Assembly: GCA_035546355.1 (NCBI GenBank)
Contig: DATKEH010000155.1
Location: 1-7,188 of the forward strand
Origin: DATKEH01 sp035546355
GTDB taxonomy: Bacteria > Acidobacteriota > Thermoanaerobaculia > Multivoradales > JAIOJS01
Length of the DNA stretch: 7,188 nucleotides
Direction of reading: 5' to 3'
Position 1 is the stretch's first letter, and every line of letters begins with the position of its first letter. Both the position numbers and the translations under genes were made by a program. Under the pieces are notes generated by a model. That model ran no database searches, was not told the origin of the DNA, and was given only the letters and a program-made list of their open reading frames with translations. This document shows, piece after piece, positions 1 through 6,216 of this stretch.

Positions 1-48
1 AAAACCCGGAGGAGGTGCCGGCGCCTCGGCGCCGGCACCCCAACCGGG
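1..48 (-). terminator. Intrinsic terminator of the leftward LPATG-protein gene
   Basis: A perfect 12-bp inverted repeat pairs 14-25 with 28-39 (GGTGCCGGCGCC / GGCGCCGGCACC); in practice the innermost pairs would open to give a loop. An outer stem CCCGG (5-9) with CCGGG (44-48) extends it across a small internal loop. On the minus strand this outer stem is followed at once by UUUU (positions 4-1), and the U-run may continue past the window edge. It lies about 45 bp after the stop codon at 94-96, so it probably ends the leftward transcript. Read rightward there is no U-run, so it is directional. Confidence 0.65.
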
Positions 49-59
49 ACGGAGCCGGT

Positions 60-83
60 GGACGCCGCCCGCGAGCGGCGTCC
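60..83 (-). other. GC-rich hairpin just after the LPATG-protein stop codon
   Basis: GGACGCCGC (60-68) pairs with GCGGCGTCC (75-83) around a 6-nt loop, 10 bp downstream of the leftward stop codon. No U-run follows on the minus strand, so it is not a complete terminator. It may protect the 3' end of the mRNA or assist the stronger hairpin at 5-48. Confidence 0.45.
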
Positions 84-93
84 GGACTAGGCG

Positions 94-645
94 TCAGCTG
101 AGCTTCCGCACCACGCCGGCGCCGATCAGGGCCAGCAGGCCCAGCAGGCCGACGAGCGGCAGCTCGCTGCCGGTGGCCGGCAGCTCACCGCGGGTGTCGC
201 CATCGAGCATCTCGTCGTTGTCCTGGTCGAGCTCGACGCCGAAGGCATCCTCGACCTCCCCCTCGGTGACGTCATCGACGTCGTCGAGGTCCACCCGCGC
301 CGTGGTCTCTTCCTCGGCACGCACCGTGTACGGGCGGATCTGCTGCGCCAGCATCACGCCCTGGGTGGTGCGCACGTAGTCGACCGACACCCGGTCGCCG
401 ACCTGAAGATTCGGCGGCAGCGTGGCGGCCTCGATGCGGACGTGCATCGTGCCGGTGTTGGTGTCGAGGACGATCTCGTCGTCGTTCCACGACTGCACCG
501 TGCCGGTGAGCGTCAGGCCCGAGTCCTGGCTGATCGAGCCGGCGTTCGGGTTGGTGCGCTCGACCTCGCCTTCGGTCTGCGCCATGACCGGCGCCGCTAC
601 CACCAGCGCCAGTGCGGTCAACATTGCTAGGAGCGTCCGTTGCAT
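94..645 (-). CDS. Secreted protein with DUF5666-like beta domain, acidic linker and LPATG-type C-terminal anchor
   Basis: The product is 183 aa. The frame stays open further upstream, but the start at 645 is chosen because it follows a perfect AGGAGG 8 nt away and opens a clean signal peptide (residues 1-22, hydrophobic core LLAMLTALALVVAAPV, likely cleavage after A22 in VMA-Q). Residues about 44-106 (TGTVQSW, then LDTNTGTMHVRIEA, then VGDRVSVDY) have the spacing of the small OB-like DUF5666/DUF5667-type beta domains of secreted proteins. Residues 110-154 are very acidic (20 of 45 Asp/Glu) and include an EF-hand-like stretch. The C-terminus is tripartite: LPATG at 155-159, a hydrophobic segment about 162-179, then RK at 180-181, the architecture of a sortase sorting signal. 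No sortase gene is in the window. The 120-bp upstream gap separates it from the LEA14-like gene on the same strand, so co-transcription is possible. Function unknown; probably an envelope-attached surface or metal-binding protein. Confidence 0.82.
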   Translation of the reverse strand: MQRTLLAMLTALALVVAAPVMAQTEGEVERTNPNAGSISQDSGLTLTGTVQSWNDDEIVLDTNTGTMHVRIEAATLPPNLQVGDRVSVDYVRTTQGVMLAQQIRPYTVRAEEETTARVDLDDVDDVTEGEVEDAFGVELDQDNDEMLDGDTRGELPATGSELPLVGLLGLLALIGAGVVRKLS

Positions 646-653
646 TCTCTTCT

Positions 654-659
654 CCTCCT
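654..659 (-). promoter_or_regulatory. Shine-Dalgarno site fixing the start at 645
   Basis: The minus strand reads AGGAGG here, followed by an 8-nt purine-rich spacer (AGAAGAGA) and the ATG at 645-643. It is the strongest ribosome-binding site in the window and rules against longer in-frame starts, which would also bury the signal peptide. Confidence 0.85.
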
Positions 660-765
660 GGTTGTAAACCTTGCATCCTCTCGCCCTCGCACGTTCCACT
701 CGGGGACCGGGCTGGGCGGGTTCGTTGCCGTCGCGCCGGTGCAAGGGCAATGCCATGAGGGGTTC

Positions 766-1233
766 TCAACGCCGGCGGAGATCGAGCTGCCCCTGGTGCA
801 CCGACTCGACGCCGCGGCGGTTCCAGCGTCCCCCGAGGTAGTGCGTCGCCTCGATGCGGTAGTCGAAGCGTCCGGCGTCCAGGATGGGGCGGACCTGCCG
901 CAGCAGGGCGAGGTTGTCGAGCCCGATGGTCAGCTCCACCGTCTCCGAACCCAGCCGTGGCACCTCGAAGCCCGCGTCGGTCGTGCCGCGACCCACCCGC
1001 ACTCCGCCGAGAAACAGCTCGTAGGAGGCGGCGGCGACCGGCAGCGCCCAGCGATTGGGGTTGAAGATCCGTAGCGACAGCCCCAGCGAGGTCTCGAGCA
1101 AGCCCACGTCGCGCAGGCGGAGGTCGACCAGGTCGACCTCGGGGGGCTCGAGGCGACCGAGGGACGCGCAGCCGGCGAGGGCGGCGCCCAGGGCCGCGAG
1201 GGCTACGATCGGCAGCAGCGCGCGAGCTCGCAT
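766..1233 (-). CDS. LEA14/WHy-domain (LEA_2) lipoprotein
   Basis: The product is 155 aa. The frame is open further upstream, but the ATG at 1233 is preferred because it begins a lipoprotein signal peptide: MRARALLPIVALAALGA, then the lipobox LAGC with Cys22 as lipidation site. Ala23 at +2 would favour outer-membrane sorting in a diderm. The mature part is one LEA type-2 (water stress and hypersensitive response, WHy) beta-sandwich: PPEVDLVDLRLRDV near 30-43, the family hallmark FNPNRWALPV at 57-66, YELFLGGVRVGRG at 71-83, and a basic end. Bacterial LEA14-like lipoproteins of this size are common, often near stress or envelope genes; the molecular role is poorly known, and a protective or structural role is usually proposed. 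No clear Shine-Dalgarno precedes the ATG. A weak promoter-like pair sits in the divergent region at 1234-1313. No transmembrane segment other than the signal peptide. Confidence 0.85.
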   Translation of the reverse strand: MRARALLPIVALAALGAALAGCASLGRLEPPEVDLVDLRLRDVGLLETSLGLSLRIFNPNRWALPVAAASYELFLGGVRVGRGTTDAGFEVPRLGSETVELTIGLDNLALLRQVRPILDAGRFDYRIEATHYLGGRWNRRGVESVHQGQLDLRRR

Positions 1234-1313
1234 CGCCGGGGGCGGATACAAGACCCGGGCCAGCGCCTGCCGCAACCGGACAGCAGGCACGTCTCCTGCA
1301 TCACCGCACGCGA
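1234..1313. promoter_or_regulatory. Divergent intergenic region, probable bidirectional promoter
   Basis: Eighty bases separate the divergent starts of the LEA14-like gene and the pseudokinase, so both promoters should lie here or reach into the neighbouring coding ends. On the minus strand TTGCGG (1275-1270) and TTGTAT (1251-1246) are 18 bp apart and could be a poor sigma70-type promoter for the LEA14-like gene; this is weak. Small inverted elements GCCTGC (1265-1270), GCAGGC (1283-1288) and CCTGC (1295-1299) could be an operator or alternative hairpins. No Shine-Dalgarno is visible before the rightward ATG at 1314, so that message may be leaderless or weakly translated. Confidence 0.35.
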
Positions 1314-2432
1314 ATGGTCTCGTTGCAGCCAGGGTCTTCCTTCCTGGGGCGTTGGCGTCTGGGTGCGCCGCTATGCGAAGACCGCCTCGGGCTCCTCGCC
1401 CCGGCGGCAGATCTCGCGACGCGACGACCGCGCCTTCTGCGGGTGGCTCCCACCGCGGGCCCGCTGGCGGCCCGCCGGCTGCGCCGGCTCCGGAACGAGC
1501 CCCACGCGCAGCTACTTCCCGTGCGCGAGGTCGCATCGCTGCCCGGCGGCGGCCTGGTGGTGGCGTACGACGCGCCGTCCGGCGACCCGGGGCTGCTCAC
1601 CGACCTGCTGGCGCGAGCTCCCCTGTCGCCGCAACTGTGCCTGACGCTGCTGGCGCAGCTGCTGGCGGGCGTCGCCCACGCGCACGCCAGGGGGGTGATC
1701 CACGGCGCCCTGTACCATACGGGCGTGTTGCTGTGCGGCCGGCGCCCCCGCGGCCTCCGTTGCGACCCCTCGCGGGACCCCCGCGTCCGACTCGAAGGCC
1801 TGGCGCTGGGCGCTGCGCCCTCCGGCTGCAGCGAGGACCCCGGCGCCGACGTGCGCGACACGGGGCGGATCGCCTGGCACGCGCTGACGGGCCGACCGCC
1901 ATCCCCTGCGCCGCGACTGTCGGACGCGCTGCGCGCCGCCCTGCCGCAAGGGGCGGCAGAGCTTCTCGACTCGCTGCTCGCGCCGCGCCCACCGGATGCG
2001 GCGACGGCGGCCGCCGCCTGCCGAGCGCAGGCGATCGCTCTCTTCGCACAGTGGCAGCGCCGGCGCGAGCCGGAGCTGCTCGCCGAGCAGCTGCGGCTGG
2101 CGCTGGAGGAGCGGGACGAGATCGAGGTCCGGCGGCTGGCGGCCGCGGTCGAGGTGCTGGCCCCCGGGGAGGCGAGCCTCCCCCTCGCTCGCAGCTGGCT
2201 GCAACGCCGCCAGCGGCGACGGAGGGCATCGTCTGCCAGTTTCCGCGCGCCGGCGGCCCGTTTCTCGCCCACGGCACGCCCCGAGGTCGCAGAGGTCCTC
2301 GCCAGCGAGCGCCGGCGCGGCATCGCGCCCCCACCGCAGGCTGCCGTCAGGCTCGCCGTCACCGCCGGTCCGACCGCTCTGGCCGCCCTGCTCACCGCGC
2401 TGATGACGTCGGTGTTCCTGCTCGCAACCTGA
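1314..2432 (+). CDS. Membrane-anchored Ser/Thr-kinase-like protein, predicted pseudokinase
   Basis: The product is 372 aa. Residues about 4-240 follow the bacterial Hanks-type kinase fold step by step. LQPGSSFLGRWRL opens the N-lobe; the glycine loop is eroded (LCEDRLG at 20-26, only Gly26 kept). The VAxK lysine is replaced by Arg43 in LLRVAP. GVAHAHARGVIHGALYHTGVLL is split here only for reading: helix E around 119-127, then the catalytic loop, where HRDLKPEN has become HGALYHTG (130-137), losing the catalytic Asp (Ala132), the Lys (Tyr134) and the Asn (Gly137). DFG is replaced by the EGLA region (161-164). The subdomain IX Asp survives in DVRDTG (179-184), followed by ALTGRPP and a C-lobe helix near 210-240. 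Residues 241-304 are charged, helical and end in an Arg cluster. A single hydrophobic segment at about 347-371 closes the protein: a tail anchor, kinase-like part in the cytosol. Phosphotransfer is therefore unlikely. It lies 22 bp before the hybrid histidine kinase and is probably co-transcribed. The start is chosen because it precedes the first kinase-like strand. Confidence 0.83.
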   Translation: MVSLQPGSSFLGRWRLGAPLCEDRLGLLAPAADLATRRPRLLRVAPTAGPLAARRLRRLRNEPHAQLLPVREVASLPGGGLVVAYDAPSGDPGLLTDLLARAPLSPQLCLTLLAQLLAGVAHAHARGVIHGALYHTGVLLCGRRPRGLRCDPSRDPRVRLEGLALGAAPSGCSEDPGADVRDTGRIAWHALTGRPPSPAPRLSDALRAALPQGAAELLDSLLAPRPPDAATAAAACRAQAIALFAQWQRRREPELLAEQLRLALEERDEIEVRRLAAAVEVLAPGEASLPLARSWLQRRQRRRRASSASFRAPAARFSPTARPEVAEVLASERRRGIAPPPQAAVRLAVTAGPTALAALLTALMTSVFLLAT

Positions 2433-2435
2433 ACT

Positions 2436-2440
2436 GGAGG
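2436..2440 (+). promoter_or_regulatory. Candidate ribosome-binding site of the hybrid histidine kinase
   Basis: GGAGG sits immediately after the pseudokinase stop codon and 14 nt before the ATG at 2455. The spacing is longer than ideal, so initiation may be partly by coupling to the upstream gene. Confidence 0.45.
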
Positions 2441-2454
2441 CCCGGATCAACCCG

Positions 2455-4650
2455 ATGAATCACGCCGGCACTGCCTCCGAGCGCCCTACCGCTCCCTCCC
2501 CCGACTCCGAGCTGCAACAGCGACTGGATCAGCTCGAGTTGCTGCACGCTCTCACCGAGACGGTCGGCCAGGCGCGCAGCCTCGACGAGATCTTCGCCGC
2601 GGCTCTCGACGGCCTGCTCGCCATCCTGCCCGCCGACCGCGCCTCCATCCTCCTCTTCGACCCCGACGGAGTGATGCGCTTCAAGGCCTGGCGCAGCCTG
2701 TCCGATGAATACCGGCGGGCCGTGGAGGGGCACAGCCCCTGGCAGTGGGGGGAGGAAGGAGCCGAGCCGATCCAGGTCGACGACGTGGATGCGGAGGCGT
2801 CGCTCCAGCCCTTCCGCGACGTCATCGCCCAGGAAGGCATCCGCGCCTTCGCCTTCATTCCGCTGCTGCGGGCGGGGAAGGTGGTCGGCAAATTCATGCT
2901 CTACTGCGACTCCCCCTACTGTTTCGGGCCGGAGGAGTTGCAGCTCGCTCGTGCCATCGCGCGTACCACCTCCTTCGCGGTCGAGCGCCAGCGAGCCGAG
3001 GAGGGGCTGCGGGGAAGCGAGGCGCGATGGCGGCTGCTGGCCGAGAGCGGGGCCGTGCTCGCCTCGTCCCTCGAGCTCGCGGACACGCTGTCGGCCATCG
3101 CCCACCTCGCCGTACCGGCCCTGGCGGACCTCTGCCTGATCCACCTCTGCGACGACGCGGGCAGTCTGCGACAGGTGGCGGCGGCCCACATCGACCCGTC
3201 GCAGGAACGAGCCCTGGAGGAGCTGGGCGGCCGTCACCTGCCGAGCGACAACCCGCGCAGCAGGCTGATGTCGGTGCTCGAATCCGGTGAGCCGGCTCTC
3301 GTCGAGGAGCTGGACCTGGAGCATCTCGAGGAGATGCTGGAAGACGGCGAGCTGATGGACCTGGTCCACGAGATACAGCCCCGATCGGCCGTCGCCGTGC
3401 CGTTGAGCGCCCGCGGCCGCTCGGTCGGCACGCTGTCGCTGATCTACACCCTCTCCGAACGCCGCTTCGACCGCGACGACCTGCCCTTCGTCAAGGAGCT
3501 CGGCCGGCGCGCTGGCCTGGCGGTGGACAACGCCCAGCTCTACGGCCAGCTGCGCGATGACGATCGCCGCAAGGACGAGTTCCTCGCCATGCTGGCGCAC
3601 GAGCTGCGCAACCCGCTCGCCGCGGTCGTCAACGCCGTCGAGCTGTTACGGCTGCGGCCAGAGGACGCGCGCGTGCGCACCATGGCCACCGACATGGTCC
3701 ACCGCCAGACGCACCACATGGCGCGGTTGATCGACGACCTGCTGGACGTCTCCCGCATCACCCGCGGCCGCATCCCCCTGCGCAAGGACGCGGTAGAGCT
3801 GGTGAGCCTGGTGCGGCATGCCGTCGACGGCTATCGGCCGCGGCTCGAGCGCCAGGAGCAGCAGCTCTCCCTCGACCTTTCTTCCCATCCCGTCTGGCTG
3901 CAGGGCGACGCGGCGCGTCTGGAGCAGGTGGTGGGCAACCTGCTCGACAACGCGACCAAGTTCACCGCCCGCGGCGGCGCGGTGGCGGTGACGGTGGAGG
4001 AGGCCGGCGACGACGCAGTGATACGGATCGCCGACAGCGGCGCCGGCATCGGCGGCGACTTCCTTCCCCACGTCTTCGACATCTTCGCCCAGGAGGACCG
4101 CTCCCTGGCGCGCACACAGGGGGGCCTGGGGATCGGCCTGACGCTGGCGCGCAGCCTGGTCGAGCTGCACGGCGGCCGGGTGGAGGCGACCAGCGCCGGC
4201 CTCGGCAAGGGAAGCACCTTCGAGGTGCGCCTCCAGCGGGCGCCGGCCCCGCAGGCCGAAAGCGAACCGTCCGTGGCGAGCGGCCAGGAGGCTCACAAGG
4301 TAATGGTGGTCGAGGACGAGCCCGACACCGCTCGCGCTCTGAGCGAGATTCTCCGCCTGTGGGACTGCGAGGTGCTCACCGTGCCGGACGGGCCCGCCGC
4401 CCTCGCCGCCGCCGGTCGCTTCGGTCCCGACGTGGTTCTGCTCGACATCGGCCTGCCGGGGATGGACGGCTACGAGCTGGCGCGTGAGCTGCGGGCGCTG
4501 CCGGAGACATCCGCGACACGGATCATCGCCCTGACCGGCTACGGCCAGCCTGCCGACCGCCGTCGGTCCGCCGCCGCCGGCATCGACCAGCACCTGGTCA
4601 AGCCGGTGGAGCCGTCGGTCCTCAAAGAGGCGCTGGCGAAGGGTCCTTAG
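2455..4650 (+). CDS. Soluble hybrid histidine kinase, GAF-GAF-HisKA-HATPase_c-REC
   Basis: The product is 731 aa with no signal peptide or membrane segment, so it should be cytosolic. After a short disordered start and a helix (about 18-40) come two GAF sensor domains, about 42-178 and 208-362, joined by a helix rich in Arg and Glu. The HisKA domain follows, with phospho-acceptor His382 in the H-box MLAHELRNPLA. The ATPase domain has an N-box NLLDN (495-499), G1 box DSGAGIG from Asp527, an F-box near HVFDIFAQED, and G2 box GGLGIGL from Gly556. The C-terminal receiver (about 617-731) has acidic residues Glu620/Asp621, phospho-acceptor Asp664 in LLDIGLPGMDGYE, Thr694 and Lys716, so all catalytic positions of both modules are present. 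GAF domains commonly bind small ligands, haem or tetrapyrroles; no ligand can be read from the sequence, and I see no obvious bilin-binding Cys motif. No partner response regulator, HPt protein or DNA-binding output is in the window, so signal flow beyond Asp664 is unknown. It follows the pseudokinase gene by 22 bp. Confidence 0.96.
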   Translation: MNHAGTASERPTAPSPDSELQQRLDQLELLHALTETVGQARSLDEIFAAALDGLLAILPADRASILLFDPDGVMRFKAWRSLSDEYRRAVEGHSPWQWGEEGAEPIQVDDVDAEASLQPFRDVIAQEGIRAFAFIPLLRAGKVVGKFMLYCDSPYCFGPEELQLARAIARTTSFAVERQRAEEGLRGSEARWRLLAESGAVLASSLELADTLSAIAHLAVPALADLCLIHLCDDAGSLRQVAAAHIDPSQERALEELGGRHLPSDNPRSRLMSVLESGEPALVEELDLEHLEEMLEDGELMDLVHEIQPRSAVAVPLSARGRSVGTLSLIYTLSERRFDRDDLPFVKELGRRAGLAVDNAQLYGQLRDDDRRKDEFLAMLAHELRNPLAAVVNAVELLRLRPEDARVRTMATDMVHRQTHHMARLIDDLLDVSRITRGRIPLRKDAVELVSLVRHAVDGYRPRLERQEQQLSLDLSSHPVWLQGDAARLEQVVGNLLDNATKFTARGGAVAVTVEEAGDDAVIRIADSGAGIGGDFLPHVFDIFAQEDRSLARTQGGLGIGLTLARSLVELHGGRVEATSAGLGKGSTFEVRLQRAPAPQAESEPSVASGQEAHKVMVVEDEPDTARALSEILRLWDCEVLTVPDGPAALAAAGRFGPDVVLLDIGLPGMDGYELARELRALPETSATRIIALTGYGQPADRRRSAAAGIDQHLVKPVEPSVLKEALAKGP

Positions 4651-4674
4651 GCCATCCTTAGGCCTTCTCAGGCC
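4644..4674 (+). repeat. Three tandem ~10-bp repeats spanning the hybrid-kinase stop codon
   Basis: TCCTTAGGCC occurs at 4644-4653 and again at 4655-4664, separated by one A, and a third variant TTCTCAGGCC (8 of 10 matching) lies at 4665-4674. The first copy contains the TAG stop of the kinase gene and the second repeats it out of phase. It looks like a small slippage duplication at a gene end; no function is evident. Confidence 0.6.
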
Positions 4675-4676
4675 CT

Positions 4677-4705
4677 GCCGCGCAGCTCTCCCCGGGGCGC
4701 GCGGC
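4677..4705. terminator. Weak GC-rich hairpin between convergent genes
   Basis: GCCGCGC (4677-4683) pairs with GCGCGGC (4699-4705), with a nested CCCCGGGG palindrome at 4690-4697 in the loop. It occupies the 54-bp gap between the convergent kinase and solute-binding-protein genes and touches the latter's stop codon. There is no U-run on either side, so it is at best a poor or factor-assisted bidirectional terminator. Confidence 0.3.
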
Positions 4706-6216
4706 TACGGCGCCATCTCGGCGGCGAGCAGGTTGCCGTCGAGCCGCGGCCGCCAGCTCAGGCCGCGGCGTACCCCGTACAGCTCGTGAGGCACGTACAG
4801 TGGGATGTAGGGCGCGTCGCGCGTCCACAGCCGCATGCACTCCTGTAGCAGGATGCGCCGCTCGAGCGGCTTCGGCTCGCTGCCACTGCGCTCGATGAGC
4901 TCGTCGAGCTCGGGGTTGCGATAGCCGCCGTAGTTGCCGTCACCGTAACCGCGGCGGGGGTCGGGGGAGTGCCCCATGCTGTCCAGGACGTCGCTGGCGT
5001 CGGCCGACTCCACCACCAGGCCGACGTAGGCCAGGGACGTCTCGCCGGCGATCAGTCTCTCGTACAGCGCCTGCCACTCGCGCCCCACCGGACGGACGCG
5101 GATCCCGGCCGCCTCGAGCTGGCGGGCGATCGGCTCCACGGGTCGTCCCGCCCGGTGCTCGAGCTCGACGTCGAGCCCGTCCGGGTACCCCGCGGCGTGC
5201 AGCAGGCGCCGCGCGGCATCCGGGTCGGCGGCAGGAGCCGCCAGGTCCGGAGCGAACCCCACCGCCATCGGTGGCACCAGCTGCCCCGCCGGCACGCCCT
5301 GCCCATGGAGCAGCTCCCGTACCAGCGCCTCGCGGTCCAGCGCCAGCGACAGGGCCCGCCGCACCCGATCGTCGTCGAACGGGGGACGATCGCTGCGGGT
5401 CTCGAGGTACTCCACCGAGAGACCCTCTCGCAAGGCCACCGTGGCGACGCCCGACCCTTCGACGCGAGCGACTTCCGCCGGCGGCAGGGCCTGGGCGAGG
5501 TCGATCTCTCCATCCAGCAGGCGCTGCACCCGCTCTCCCGGGTCCGGGATGGCCAGCAGCTCCACCCGGCGAAAGGCAGGGCTCTGCCCCCAGTAACCGG
5601 GGAAGGCCTCGAGCGTCACGCGCTCACCGGGATCGTGCCGCAGCAGCCGGTAGGGACCCGTGCCGATCGGCTCGCGCACCGCCTCGGGAGAGCCCTCGGG
5701 GAGGACGAACAGGAACGCCAGCTTCTGGAGCAGCACCGAGTAGGCCCGTTCGGTGGTGATCTCGACGGTGCGGGCGTCGAGGGCACGGACGCCAGCGACG
5801 GCCACCAGGTAGCTGGCGAACTCCGTGCGCGGATGATTGCGCGCCCGTTCGAGGCTCCACACCACGTCCTCGGCCCGCAGCGGCCGCCCATCGTGGAAGG
5901 TGACGTCGGGGCGGAGGTAGAACCGCCATACCCGGTCGCTGGGGTTGTCCCACCTCTCGGCCAGGCAGGGCCGGATGCGGAGCTCGGCGTCGAAGGTCAC
6001 CAGCGCCTCGTACAAGTGGCTCAGCACCGATACCGTGAGGAACTCGTTCTCGAGGTGCGGGTCGAGCTGCGCGACGCCGTCGTACATGCCGAGTCGCAGC
6101 GGCCGCTCGCGCGCCGCCTCCCGGCAGCCGGCGGCGAGACCCGCGGTCAGCAACAGGCAGGCCAGGGGACCGGCGAGCGTCGCCCGGCGCCGCCGGCAGC
6201 GCCGCCTCCGTCTCAT
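4705..6216 (-). CDS. Peptide-type ABC transporter solute-binding lipoprotein (family 5, DppA/OppA-like), downstream copy
   Basis: The product is 503 aa, the usual size for the family. The frame is open well upstream, but the ATG at 6216 is chosen: it follows GGGAGGG at 9 nt, overlaps the previous stop as ATGA, and begins a lipoprotein signal peptide with a very basic start (nine Arg in residues 2-11), a hydrophobic core and lipobox LAAGC with Cys31. The mature protein is SBP_bac_5: PCLAERWDN near 83-91, the signature FHDGRPLRAEDVVWSL at 107-122, GTGPYRLL and the PGYWG segment in the middle, DREALVRELLHGQG, and a C-terminal YGDGNYGGYRNPELDELIE. The ADASD stretch (405-409) falls where peptide-binding members carry an Asp that pairs with the peptide amino group, so peptides are a plausible ligand, but this family also binds nickel, sugars and other solutes. 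It would deliver solute to an inner-membrane permease not present here. It is a clear paralogue of the upstream gene. Confidence 0.94.
   Translation of the reverse strand: MRRRRRCRRRRATLAGPLACLLLTAGLAAGCREAARERPLRLGMYDGVAQLDPHLENEFLTVSVLSHLYEALVTFDAELRIRPCLAERWDNPSDRVWRFYLRPDVTFHDGRPLRAEDVVWSLERARNHPRTEFASYLVAVAGVRALDARTVEITTERAYSVLLQKLAFLFVLPEGSPEAVREPIGTGPYRLLRHDPGERVTLEAFPGYWGQSPAFRRVELLAIPDPGERVQRLLDGEIDLAQALPPAEVARVEGSGVATVALREGLSVEYLETRSDRPPFDDDRVRRALSLALDREALVRELLHGQGVPAGQLVPPMAVGFAPDLAAPAADPDAARRLLHAAGYPDGLDVELEHRAGRPVEPIARQLEAAGIRVRPVGREWQALYERLIAGETSLAYVGLVVESADASDVLDSMGHSPDPRRGYGDGNYGGYRNPELDELIERSGSEPKPLERRILLQECMRLWTRDAPYIPLYVPHELYGVRRGLSWRPRLDGNLLAAEMAP
6213..6216 (-). other. 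ATGA stop/start overlap between the two solute-binding-protein genes
   Basis: On the minus strand ATGA contains the ATG of the downstream gene (6216-6214) and the TGA of the upstream gene (6215-6213). Such 4-base overlaps typically give translational coupling, so the two binding proteins are expected to be made together from one message. Confidence 0.85.

Noticed and set aside
1234..1536. N-terminal extension of the LEA14-like protein to 1536
   Set aside because: It would bury the lipoprotein signal peptide and run antisense into the pseudokinase gene; composition is non-protein-like.
1055..2458. A long rightward open frame (467 codons) overlapping the pseudokinase gene
   Set aside because: It is an Arg/Pro/Ala-rich shadow frame with no domain signature, as expected in GC-rich coding DNA; the frame beginning at 1314 shows the kinase fold.
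3277..3384. Acidic helical stretch in the second GAF domain (residues about 275-310) as a possible novel insertion
   Set aside because: Its position and pattern match the ordinary variable helix-loop seen in many GAF domains of hybrid kinases.
2392..3600. A 402-codon leftward open frame opposite the hybrid histidine kinase
   Set aside because: Antisense shadow of an unmistakable histidine kinase reading frame; no recognisable motifs and no ribosome-binding site seen.
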